A DNA stretch of 64,000 nt from assembly GCF_003073045.1 (NCBI RefSeq), contig NC_037591.1, forward strand, positions 29,111,319 to 29,175,318. The letters are read 5' to 3'. Positions within the stretch are counted from its first letter, which is position 1, and every line of letters starts with the position of its first letter. The notes below the pieces were generated by a model that made no database searches, was not told where the DNA came from, and saw only the letters and a list, made by a program, of their open reading frames with translations. Of the stretch, positions 21,836-30,990 are shown in pieces. The DNA comes from Pomacea canaliculata. Lineage: Eukaryota > Mollusca > Gastropoda > Architaenioglossa > Ampullariidae. The position numbers and the translations under genes were made by a program.

Positions 21836-21839
21836 GCGA

Positions 21840-22452
21840 CCTTCACTTTACCGTGCTAAGCAAGCTCTTGGCTTCACTCTTTGCCAGCTATGAAACTTGT
21901 TCTGGGGCTAATTCTACAACTTTTAAACACTATGAAGTGCTGCACAAAGTTAATTAAGACAGAAAATAACTTAAAGCCTACAACTGATGACTGGTAAAGG
22001 TAAAATAAATGAAAGCCACAGTCTCGTATCTGCTTATATATATATATGTGTAAACCCCATCACATACACACACATATCAGCTTATATATTTTTTATGATA
22101 CCCCTGACACACACATACTTATATCTGCCTATATATATATAATCCCCCCTTCCCCACATATTAGAGAACGAGAACATCCCAATGCAAAACACACACAAAA
22201 GATGTGAGAAGACAAATGCATCTGAAGGATTAAAGTCGTGTAAGGAAGTTCACGGAGGAAAGACGTTTTCTGCCAGGTGAAACGGGTCAAAGTGTGTTAG
22301 TCGTTTTGCCACGTGTACACTCCCAGTCTTCCTGGCACTAACGGTCCCATGAGTCACTGCACGTGTCGCATGCCCGGTGTCTGGGATATAACGACAGTCG
22401 TTGCATGCATGGTCTGCACATGAAAATAAAAATTAAAATTTTATCCACTCTT
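21840..22452. other. upstream spacer, no gene seen
   Basis: Contains TA microsatellites (22036-22048, 22130-22140) and a GAGAACGAGAACATCCCAATG-like block near 22164 that recurs near 23434. Confidence 0.55.
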
Positions 22453-22555
22453 TATAGCATTTGCACAGTAAACCAAGCTGTGCGGTGGACAACAAATCAC
22501 ATGCGTATCACAATGATGTCTTGGTGAAAAAACAGTTTACTGTGCAGATGCTATA
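22453..22555. repeat. inverted repeat, 21-bp arms
   Basis: TATAGCATTTGCACAGTAAAC (22453-22473) pairs with the arm at 22535-22555 with one mismatch. The loop is 61 bp. It could be a short TIR element or a hairpin; no target duplication seen. Confidence 0.7.
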
Positions 22556-22738
22556 TACAGCACGGTAAAAACATTTATATGTCCACATGTTCTCAACATA
22601 CCGATACGGTCATTCCGTCCTTCACTGCGGGGCACGCGATGACTCAAGTAATAAAAATTTAATTGTCTCAGATAAAATTTCATAACTGCCATAAACTGTG
22701 GACTGCAATTAATAGACTGAGAGTCAGAAATAATGGAT

Positions 22739-22740
<2 letters not shown>

Positions 22741-22771
<31 letters not shown>
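22741..22771. repeat. (CA)n microsatellite
   Basis: Fifteen or so CA units. Confidence 0.95.
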
Positions 22772-22773
<2 letters not shown>

Positions 22774-22939
22774 TCTCTTTAACTCTCTCTTCATACGCAC
22801 ACCAACACACACTTCTTAAACGTGGACAACAGAAGACTAGAGTGAGAATTAAGTTGCTTAAATTCCTGTCTTTTCTTTTTATTTTAAAAAGCCGTTATAT
22901 AGACACGTGGTACAACTGAAGATAGGAACTTCTTTTTTT

Positions 22940-23415
22940 TTTTAATTTCAACAAAGTCAGTGGTACCATTACTGGTTTGAACGCTTATATTAATGCTATT
23001 ATTCTAGTTTTAATATCTGCCATAATGTCAGCTGATACCATTTTAGATGAGAACGTCTATCATTTTAGATATAAATATATTATTTTAAATGTCTGCTATA
23101 AAGTGAGCTGGTGCCATTACAGCTTGGAACGCTTATCTTTATATTATCTTTCTCGTTTTAACATCTACTATAAAGTCAGGTGGGTACCACCCATGACGGG
23201 AAATATTATCTTCATATCTCTCTCCCTCTGTCTCTCATTTTAAATATCTGCTATAAAGTCAGCTGCTACCACTCAATATGGGAACGACTATCTTCATATC
23301 TCTCTCCCTCTTTCTGTATATATCATTTTGAATATCTGCTATATATCTTTATATACCTTTATTTTAACAACTTCTATAAAGTCAGTTGGGTACCATTAAA
23401 TAGAGGAACGACAAT
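22940..23415. repeat. degenerate minisatellite, about 85-110-bp unit
   Basis: Five to six units sharing ATATCTGCTATAAAGTCAGC, a TGGTACCATTA-like step, then GGAACG and ATCTTTATATTATC. No coding sign. Confidence 0.8.
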
Positions 23416-23461
23416 TACACTTAAAACGTCTACGAGAACGATGACATCCCAAAGCAAAACA

Positions 23462-24104
23462 CCAAAAAAAAAAAAAAAAAGAAAAGAAAAAAAAAACCGC
23501 CCCGGGAACTCTAAACCTACCACTTTTGATAAAATATACTATTAAAAATATAAGAGAAATAAAATTAATTTTCAAGATTTTTTTGACTTTGGTCCCTCTG
23601 TTTTTACATTTTTCTACCTGAATATTTTTCTGTCTATATTTAAATACTAAGTTATATATCCATACATAGTTCTATGGATCAAAATCAGCCACGTACGTTC
23701 ATGTACAAATACAAGTATGGGTAGATCAGATGACTGAGTATTATGGGACAGTTCCGCAGTCCATGCGGTTGAGGACAAAAAGCAGACAACTTTCCGCAAT
23801 TATGATTTTTAAACCTGCTCCACGCATGCGTGAACACGCGGTTGTCGGTTTAACAAACTTTGACTTCGATTACTTTTGCATTTTGTTCAAATAAAAGCCT
23901 CGACCAAAACTCTGACACAAACCCTAAACCAGGGGAACATCCGGTCAGCGAAGGCAATGGCAGACCTCAGTCAATGTAGTAAATCTATAAACCTTTTTTT
24001 CGTATCAACGTAAATGTATATTAAGTAAATAAGAATAATAATGTAAATTTTACTGGGATAAGTAGGAGCCTCTACAAAGGGATATTATTGCTGAAGTCGA
24101 TCAT
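23462..24104. other. spacer before duplication copy B
   Basis: Poly-A tract at 23464-23496, then AT-rich sequence with no gene seen. In particular there is no counterpart of the 8514-9402 acidic exon. Confidence 0.6.
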
Positions 24105-24271
24105 GTTTGAGAAGAGTGATCATTTGTGTCGTTAGCCCGAGCAGTTGTTACTGCAGTGCAATGCAGATGACTTATCGCTGTTGTCATTGTCCTTTGGATT
24201 TCTTTGCCTTGTCGTAATCCTCATACTCGCCGCTGCACTCATCATAACTCCTCTGCTTATTTTCCTGTCAC

Positions 24272-24496
24272 TATTACTTCGTCTTCATCCTGATAAATTT
24301 TAATTTGTTAAACGTTGAAGAATTTTTGTCAAAACAAAACTAAACATTTCATAACTGATTTGTAACTCACTTTTTTCTGATATCGCGTTGCATGCTCTCT
24401 TGGTTTCTTCTGTCGTCGCATACTTTGATGTGACATCGATACCATGTGTCGTCATGCTGGGGCAGTTTCCAATAGGAAGACTGTTATAACAACCAC
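24272..24496. other. 225-bp segment present only in copy B, flanked by CAC
   Basis: Copy A reads CTGTCACCCTTTG. Copy B has this segment between two CAC triplets (24269-24271, 24494-24496), so it is either a 3-bp-TSD insertion or a slippage deletion in copy A. On the minus strand it looks exon-like (TTATAACAG, then an open frame with PIGNCPSMTTHGIDVTSKYA, then a donor AAA|GTGAGT), but no gene is recognised. Confidence 0.5.
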
Positions 24497-24648
24497 CCTT
24501 TGTGTCCTCTCTCACTTAAAGTTGTCACGTGACAATGGCGCTACAGTGGAGTGCATGAAATCTTCAGAAACACGTATATGAATCGCTACATTTTGAGACA
24601 GGGCAGCTTGATGGGTAAGTGTAGGCTGATCCTGTGTTTGTATTGCAG

Positions 24649-24776
24649 GGAGACTTGAGTGCCTTTTGATGGAGGGTCGTTGCATACGCTCGTGCTCGGA
24701 CACCGATGACATCATTCCGGGTGTTGCTTGTGGATCCGACACGGAGGGTCACGACCTCGTATGCTGCGACGACTGA
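24649..24776 (+). CDS. duplicated six-cysteine terminal exon (orphan or alternative 3' exon)
   Basis: Acceptor TATTGCAG and stop TGA are intact, phase 1 as in the first copy. Encodes GRLECLLMEGRCIRSCSDTD and so on with all six cysteines kept; only I-to-L and V-to-I changes and a few silent ones separate it from 9780-9907. The acidic first exon was not duplicated and no alternative first exon was found between 21.8 and 24.6 kb. It could be an alternative last exon for the 8514 gene, 15.2 kb from that donor, or a relic kept by recent duplication. Confidence 0.6.
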
Positions 24777-25218
24777 TGGCTACTCTCTGGGGAGGTTTCT
24801 TTATTTCACAGCAAAAAAAAAAAGACACTATGATATGAGGCTAGACGCTGGGGTGCGGTAGCATATTCAGCTGGTCTTATCTAAAAAGTCGGTGGTCACA
24901 ACAAATCACAAAACACATCTATTTTATTATTTCTATTGTTTACTACGATCTGTGTTATAGAAGTAGCTCCAGGAATCCTTCCGGTTCGTTCTGCTTTTAT
25001 CCGATCTCAAGCTTTTAAATTGCTTTTAAATGACACATTATTGTTATATTTTTCTGTTTCCATGTAAACTTGAGATGCTTTTCTAAAGTAATATATGCAC
25101 CCGGCAAGCATGCGAAGAAAAAATCCAATAAAGCAACATACACACATGACATGCACATATGCAGTTCCTCAACACCATACAATGAGAATATAATATAAAT
25201 TTATCAATTTCTCAAAAG

Positions 25219-25545
25219 CAAATATGAAGATTGGTATCTTATGTAACAGCTATAACGTTTTAAACATTAATGTTACATGGAGAGAATACCTGAGATATTA
25301 ACAGAACATTTAAATCACATTAGACAGGAAAAAATGTACTAGAAAATTAGTAGTTACAAGTGCGCTAAACGGATGAACTTTTCTTTAGAAGTGTCGCAAA
25401 ATAAAAAGTATTTGTCTAAACTACAAAAAGACTACAAAAAGGCCGGAAACAAACCTGTGAAGGATGAAAGAGAAAGAGAAAGGATCATAATGTAAGATTG
25501 TAGTCAAGTGATGTCAGATGTCAGGCTGCACAAAAGAGACAGGTC
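25219..25545. other. copy B-specific stretch, nothing recognised
   Basis: AT-rich, no ORF or repeat of note, ending at the left flank of the composite block. Confidence 0.5.
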
Positions 25546-25553
25546 AGTGTTTC

Positions 25554-25894
25554 CAGGGTTGTCCATGGGACATATTTTTATATCCCATCCCATCCCATGG
25601 CAATTTATGCCTGTCCCATCCCATCCCATCCCATGGGACGTTTCCCATGGTAGTAACATTCCTATGGACAACACTGCGCATTGCACACATGTTAACAAAG
25701 TCATGGCATAATGAAACTGGAATAAAAAAGTATTTTTCCTGTGCTTAAAAAGTCTGACAATGCAAATTTCAGCGTAAATTTATTTTACAATATCAAGTAT
25801 CGACTACCATGGGAAATACAAATGTGTGCTGTCCCATCCCATCCCATCCCATGGGACGTTTCCCATGGGATTCCCATTCCTATGGACAACACTG
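25554..25894. mobile_element. TIR element X, copy 1 (CCCATCCCATGGGA-rich, hAT-like)
   Basis: Starts CAGGGTTGTCCATGGGACAT and ends, inverted, CAGTGTTGTCCATAGGAATG. Two internal (CCCAT)n minisatellite clusters, each followed by GGGACGTTTCCCATGG. The left flank is AGTGTTTC (25546-25553) and the right flank is GTTATAAG (25895-25902): mismatched flanks. A second copy lies at 33019-33350. No ORF of transposase type. Confidence 0.85.
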
Positions 25895-25902
25895 GTTATA
25901 AG

Positions 25903-26470
25903 CTTAGGGCAGTCTCACCGAAGAATGAGTTCGTCTGCTAATGGCAAAGAAAGAATTTCACAAGCGCCGATGTTATATGGCGATTGCAAAACTAACCACT
26001 CATTGATTCGGATGGAAATGTTGGCAATTTTTCGCAGATGGCGCGAGCTTCTGTGTATTAGTAAAAATCAATTATAAACAAAAACCAACAAAAGCAAAAT
26101 GCAATATCCCCCATAATTTATAAAACATAATTTATAAAAAATATAAATAAAATAGCAACAACGACAACAACATCGACAACAAAACCCCATTTAATTTCCA
26201 GAACATTGTTGTTGACATTCTGGGTTAGCTCGCTATGCGATCACACAATGGCAGCCAAAAGACAGATGTACCTCCGCAGAAACGTTATTGTGTCCGAGCT
26301 TGTATATACCTGTTAAACGTGTGGCTCAGCACATCACTTTTTGTTTAATTTGAAGCCACAGATTATTCGCCCTCCCAAAACAACAGTATATCTCTTAACG
26401 GAAAAAACAATGCAGTTCCTTTTCTCCAATCTCTTCAAACCCCATTCCCTACGTTCAGAACCCCTTCATG
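25903..26470. other. no gene recognised
   Basis: AT-rich with short A-rich runs. An 83-codon plus ORF (25826-26077) begins inside element X and is taken as chance. Confidence 0.5.
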
Positions 26471-26474
26471 ACTG

Positions 26475-26700
26475 AATAATAATAATAATTTTTATGGTGC
26501 TTTTCTAATGATTTACTCGCAGCGCTTTATAGAAGTGATAGACAAATCTGTCCTCATAAGCGGAATCACAAACACCATGTAGCCATATTCGCATGTACCA
26601 GACACGCTCACTTCTACAAAGACACACTCACTCATAGTCAAGGTAAACACAGACGCAGGTTATGCACGCTCGTGGTCAGGACAGGGTCGCAGTGAATTAT
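26475..26700 (+). repeat. (AAT)n plus TATGGTGCTTTTC...AGCGCTTTAT interspersed repeat
   Basis: An AAT run followed by TTTTTATGGTGCTTTTCTAA and AGCGCTTTATAGAAG. Related modules occur at 61223-61282 and 46286-46362, and inverted at 29656-29711, so this is one dispersed family. Confidence 0.65.
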
Positions 26701-27540
26701 AAGGATCTGTTCTGAAAACCTTTTTAACAAAATATATTACTGTGACTAATTGAAAATCAACTAAAAAATATGTTTATTTCACCAATAATGTTGAATACTG
26801 TTAAAAAAATTACTCTTTTTAATTTAAAAAAATCTAGCTATTTTCACTATTGTCTGTATGATGAAAAATTTAGTCAGCCAATGTATTGTAACAATGGCTA
26901 AATACGTCCTCGTTGATGTTGGTACCCATTTACTTGACTGTTAACCTCAGTGAATAAAAATAAAAATAAAAAAATTAAAAAATAAAAATAAAATCTATGA
27001 ATTTATTAGCACACTAATTTCTTTACTGAGAGAAACAAAAACTTGTAGAATCAACAAAAGAAAAAAAAAAGGGTTAGGTGAGACCACGAACTTGTATTAC
27101 ATATACACGTTAATGATGAGACGTATTAGCAGTGAATGCTCGCCATCGGGGCCGATCTTGAGCACCTCTGAGTAAATCCTCCCTTCTGACAGCACGTCCC
27201 CTCTTTAATGTTATCACGCCATATCTTTTACTTACCCAGCTGACGTCCTCCCTCCACAAACCCCAGGACTCTTTGGTGGGATGCCGTCAACCGATATAAC
27301 CAAACTGGTCACTATTGATGTGCACGCCCAAACATGCCCTCACCTGTGTTTTATTGCTGCTTAATTTAAAGCAAAGACGATCGAGTCAGTTGGAGGATGT
27401 CAGGTCACCAACTTCAACCTCTAATTAAATGCTTTCGATTGGGTGACGTCTATCGACTAGGAATGAATGTGTTGAGGTAATCAGAAGTAAAACCGTAACT
27501 AACTGTAGAAGCTGACTTTCATTTGTTTTTCTCCCCTGGA
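26701..27540. other. no gene recognised
   Basis: AT-rich with A/T-only runs near 26950-26995. Nothing supported. Confidence 0.5.
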
Positions 27541-27549
27541 GGGGAGTGG

Positions 27550-27727
27550 GCCAATCCTGGAGGTACTACATCACCAGGTCGACCCTTAGCAGAGGTGGAG
27601 CAAGTCCCTAACCCTCCGTTATGTTCTTTAAATCAGTGTAATATCGAAGTCCACATGTGGTGGACGTATCGGATATTACGCGAAGAAGAAAAGTTGTAAA
27701 AGATGGAATCGCCGCAAGCAACCATCG
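27550..27727 (-). ncRNA. U2 snRNA-like sequence, probably a pseudogene or divergent variant
   Basis: On the minus strand the 3' half keeps the U2 order: TAATATCCGATACGTCC with GGACTTCGATATTA (stem IIa/IIb region), then GACTTGCTCCACC, GGTCGACCTGGTGATGTAGT and ACCTCCAGGA (stems III/IV), against U2 AATATCTGATACGTCC, AGCTTGCTCC, TCGACCTGGTATTGCAGTAC and CTCCAGGA. Length, about 178 nt, is near U2's 188. The 5' third is unlike U2: the branch-site-recognising GTAGTA is missing and the Sm site is degraded (ACTGATTTAAAG). It therefore cannot act as ordinary U2. It is unclear whether the sequence is still expressed. Confidence 0.66.
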
Positions 27728-27875
27728 ACTACGGCGTAAGTCCTAGAGACTACCCGGCATCATCTCGCCACTGAAACACGGAAACACTTGCATTTAGCTT
27801 TACGTAATATTCAGGTTTGGTAACGCAACATACTATTTAAATCACTTTTACTTTAAAATTTCTGCATAACTGTAA

Positions 27876-28222
27876 AGCATTTTATTTTCTAACTGCAGCT
27901 GTTATTATTTTTACTTTTTCCGTAGTTTTATTTACATTTTTCTTTATATCTTAATGTAAGAATTACTTTTTGCAATAATATTTTGACTTAAGATAGCGTA
28001 AAGTGTAAAAGGGAAACAACTCTAGATTTTCAGTCGTGTAAGTACATGGGAAGCAACTCGCTACTAAATTTATGAAATGGCAAGCTAATTATAACAAATT
28101 TTTTTATATCTATTAAAGCAATTTATTTCTAACGCGGTTGTTATTCTTTATATTTTTCCTTAGGTTTATTTGCATTATTCTTTACAAATTAATGTAAGAA
28201 TTACTTTTTGCAATGATATTTA
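27876..28222. repeat. direct repeat of about 107 bp (two copies)
   Basis: 27876-27983 and 28116-28222 share TTATTTTCTAAC, then GTTATTATTT, TTTATTTACATT and the run TTAATGTAAGAATTACTTTT TGCAA (in two pieces). AT-rich, non-coding. Confidence 0.75.
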
Positions 28223-28813
28223 GGACTGGATGTAATCTCCACAAGCAGACAAAACTAGAATACATAAAGGAGAGAAGGATGAACAGCGCAAATGACAAAC
28301 ATAAAGACAACTGAATTTTCAAACTTTGTTTTTTTTTTCCTCTCTTTCTCTGTATCTTTTATCTTTATTTCCTCATAAGCGGGGGTATCAATATATTCGG
28401 CTTGTAGTCCGTGATTTCATGTATAAGGTCTATGTGAGCCTGGGAATCGAGGCCGCTTACTTAACGGGTGGCATATGTTTTCGTTGCCCCCGACTGACAC
28501 GGGTGCTGAACGAGGTAGCTAGACGGTTGTCGCAACAGTCGGAGGCCACTGTGGTGCCTGCTTGCCCACTTCACGGTTGATTGTCCCTACTCTAAAAATC
28601 ATTGTTAAAACTAGACATTACGTTTTCTACACAGCACCAGTTTAAAGTGGTGAAGAGAGAGTGAGAGTGGGATGTATATTGATGTTTTATCTGTAAGGAT
28701 ATAATATCGAAAACAATTCCTATACGCTTCATGAGGAGCGACGAGGAGGTCAACAGTACTGTCGTACTTGTAGTACTAAAACAAACACAATTCCATTACA
28801 TCCCAGCATGTAC
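28223..28813. other. no firm gene; one 84-codon plus ORF
   Basis: 28326-28580 is an open plus-strand frame (MYKVYVSLGIEAAYLTGGIC, then FRCPRLTRVLNEVARRL). It lacks splice or promoter support and no family is recognised. Confidence 0.3.
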
Positions 28814-29339
28814 GAGAATTGATGACGATCGAAGCTTGTCTTCCCTTATTTCTTACTTACTCCCAAATTTATAGCTAAAAATCTCCACAAAGAGACATTT
28901 TTTGAGGGGATTGGGGAGGGGTTCATGGTTTACATCTCTCCCTTTATTGTCTGCAAAATTTGACATGGTGCGAGTTTTTGTTTTACTCTCATGTCGTGCT
29001 ACCCTACAATTTCCGAGGTGACTTTAGTATCAACAGTACGTCTACACTCTGACAAGACAGTTGTACCAGAAGTAACAGCATGAGCAGTGTATAGAGTCTT
29101 TGTTTGACCACTTCTTTCGCAGTCTGAACTTTGAGATGTACATCTAGGGTTGGTTTCCGTTCAGTAGACACTCGGAATCTTGTCCAAACCATACACAAGC
29201 GCCACTCACAGCTGAGGTATGTCCAAAGACCGGAAGTTGCATCGTACATCAGTGGCTGCAGCAGAGGTGTTGTGGTTATACATCTTTGACATCTCTTCCC
29301 TCATTTTTCGGTCTCAAGCTTCGATCGTCATCAATTCTC
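28814..29339. repeat. perfect 25-bp inverted repeat spanning 526 bp
   Basis: GAGAATTGATGACGATCGAA plus GCTTG at 28814-28838 is exactly reverse-complemented at 29315-29339. No flanking target duplication is evident. It may be the TIRs of an unknown small element or a foldback. Confidence 0.8.
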
Positions 29340-29655
29340 AATGTGCAAAAGTTATGATTATCACCAATTGCATTACTGCTAAACAAACCCTAGAATATGC
29401 ACTCGTCAACACGAGCACTACTACTCATGAGTCAGTCTTGCATTTCTTACACTGATGTTTGTGTCTATTTGTCAACGTGGCTGAGTGGTGCCAGAGACCG
29501 GGACTATGGAAGAAGAGAACGCAATAATATACATCAGAGGGTGGAAAAGTCCATTTGTACTCAAGGCGTTATTTAATATGAATGGACACTTTTTTTTTAG
29601 ATCAACGTCCATTATTAGTGTCTGAGTTTTGGCGGCTTTCTTTTTTTTTCTTTTT

Positions 29656-29711
29656 CGGTAAAGCACTTTGATGGTGGTGTAAAGTGCTACATAAATTAAC
29701 TTTATTGTTAT
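29656..29711 (-). repeat. dispersed repeat module, inverted copy
   Basis: Minus strand AAAGTTAATTTATGTAGCAC then TTTACACCACC and CAAAGTGCTTTAC, clearly related to the module at 61223-61282. Confidence 0.7.
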
Positions 29712-30760
29712 ATTTAAGTTGGTGGGCGCAGGCATGTAAATGTTTGTGTCCAACAGCCTGTTGACTGTTGAGGCAATAAACTGTGTTCATCATTTCTTGA
29801 CCACATGATTTGGAGAGCAGAACCCAACCTTCTTTCACCCATATCAATGTGCTAGCTGCGCAAGGAGAGTTCATTTAGCGGCTACAGTGAGCCTTTTGGC
29901 TAAATTTCTGGTTAAGCGCATGAACCACCAAGCTATGGCTTCTCTCCTACCACTTAAAAGTTTTCATCATTGGCTAAAAGATTTTCAAAAGTGAGGACTT
30001 CTGTGGCTGTCTATAATAGTAAACATAATTTATACAGCGCATGATCACACGAAGGAGCACTCTCTCAGCATTTGATACGACCAGCATGCGATGGACAGGA
30101 TAAACAACCCGGCAGACAATGAAAAACAAATATAGAAGATGCAACGAGAAATCATGAAAGCAAACTATATTTTACTTTTTGTAAATGTTTATATTACAGA
30201 AATATACTTTATAAATATAAATTTAATTCATTTATAGTTTTGGGATAGACATAGATGACTTTATAAAAGGCAGCGATAACAAAACCAAGAAAGAAAAATG
30301 TTGATAAGAAAGAGGGAAGGAAAGGAAGAGATGGGTAGACAGGAAAAAAAATCTTATTGCAATATATGTTTTCTTATTTCTATTAATTTTTTTTTAGTGA
30401 CTCAAAATGCTTTGTTTCTTTTTTGCCTCGTCTCTTTGAGCTTTTTTTTTTTTTTTTTTTTTTTTTACGAAATATTTTTCCCTCTTATTTTTCTTTAACT
30501 TCGTTATCTATTCTGAAAGAATATGCAAGATGGTTTCGCATGAGTAAAAAAATTTTTTGTTGTTGTGCTAGGCAGAGTTGAGCACGGTTTTCAATCAGTC
30601 TTGCGGGCCTCCATACACTCAGAAACCGCGATCTTTTATCAAGAATGCAATCAACGTTTGACACGTTAGGGTGAAAGTTACAAAAACTCAGGTAAATGAA
30701 TGTTGAAACCCTGTTGGCAGCTCTCTCGCCTCTTCATCTCTGCAGCTGCAAGCCTTTGTT
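29712..30760. other. no gene recognised; 3' flank of the minus-strand gene
   Basis: Poly-T run at 30441-30466. No other supported feature. The 3' UTR of the 30761 gene probably starts here. Confidence 0.45.
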
Positions 30761-30990
30761 TCACTCTCTCCACTGAAATCTGCCTTGTCGTCTTTCTTGT
30801 CTTCCCTGGCGCCTGGTCCGATGATCTGCAGCGGCCTGCTGGCGGAACATCCGGCGTGACTCTCGTCGGAACTCGAGCAGTTCCGGAAGGCCGCTGACGG
30901 CGACCGGCTCCTCTACCAGTTCGATAACCACAGGCGCAGGAGGGGTGTCGGTGGGTTCGTCATCATCGTCGTCGTCATCATCTGGGGACA
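30761..30990 (-). CDS. unrecognised gene, terminal exon with Asp run
   Basis: Acceptor GCGTCAACAG, phase 1 in, 75 codons then TGA. Eight consecutive Asp, then IELVEEPVAVSGLPELLEFR and an Arg-rich tail. Confidence 0.58.

Larger units (their letters stand above)
24105..25218. repeat. segmental duplication copy B, block 1 (partner 9461-13286)
   Basis: Direct partner of copy A block 1. It has the intact, empty Harbinger target (CTG, 24871-24873) and an extra 225 bp at 24272-24496. Confidence 0.92.

Noticed and set aside
25826..26077. ORFs through the CCCATCCCATGGG arrays (several frames, both strands)
   Set aside because: Open frames created by the minisatellite of element X; no independent support.
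29885..29912. GCCTTTTGGCTAA match to the 5' end of U2 snRNA
   Set aside because: Only 13 bases, no further U2 structure follows; likely chance.
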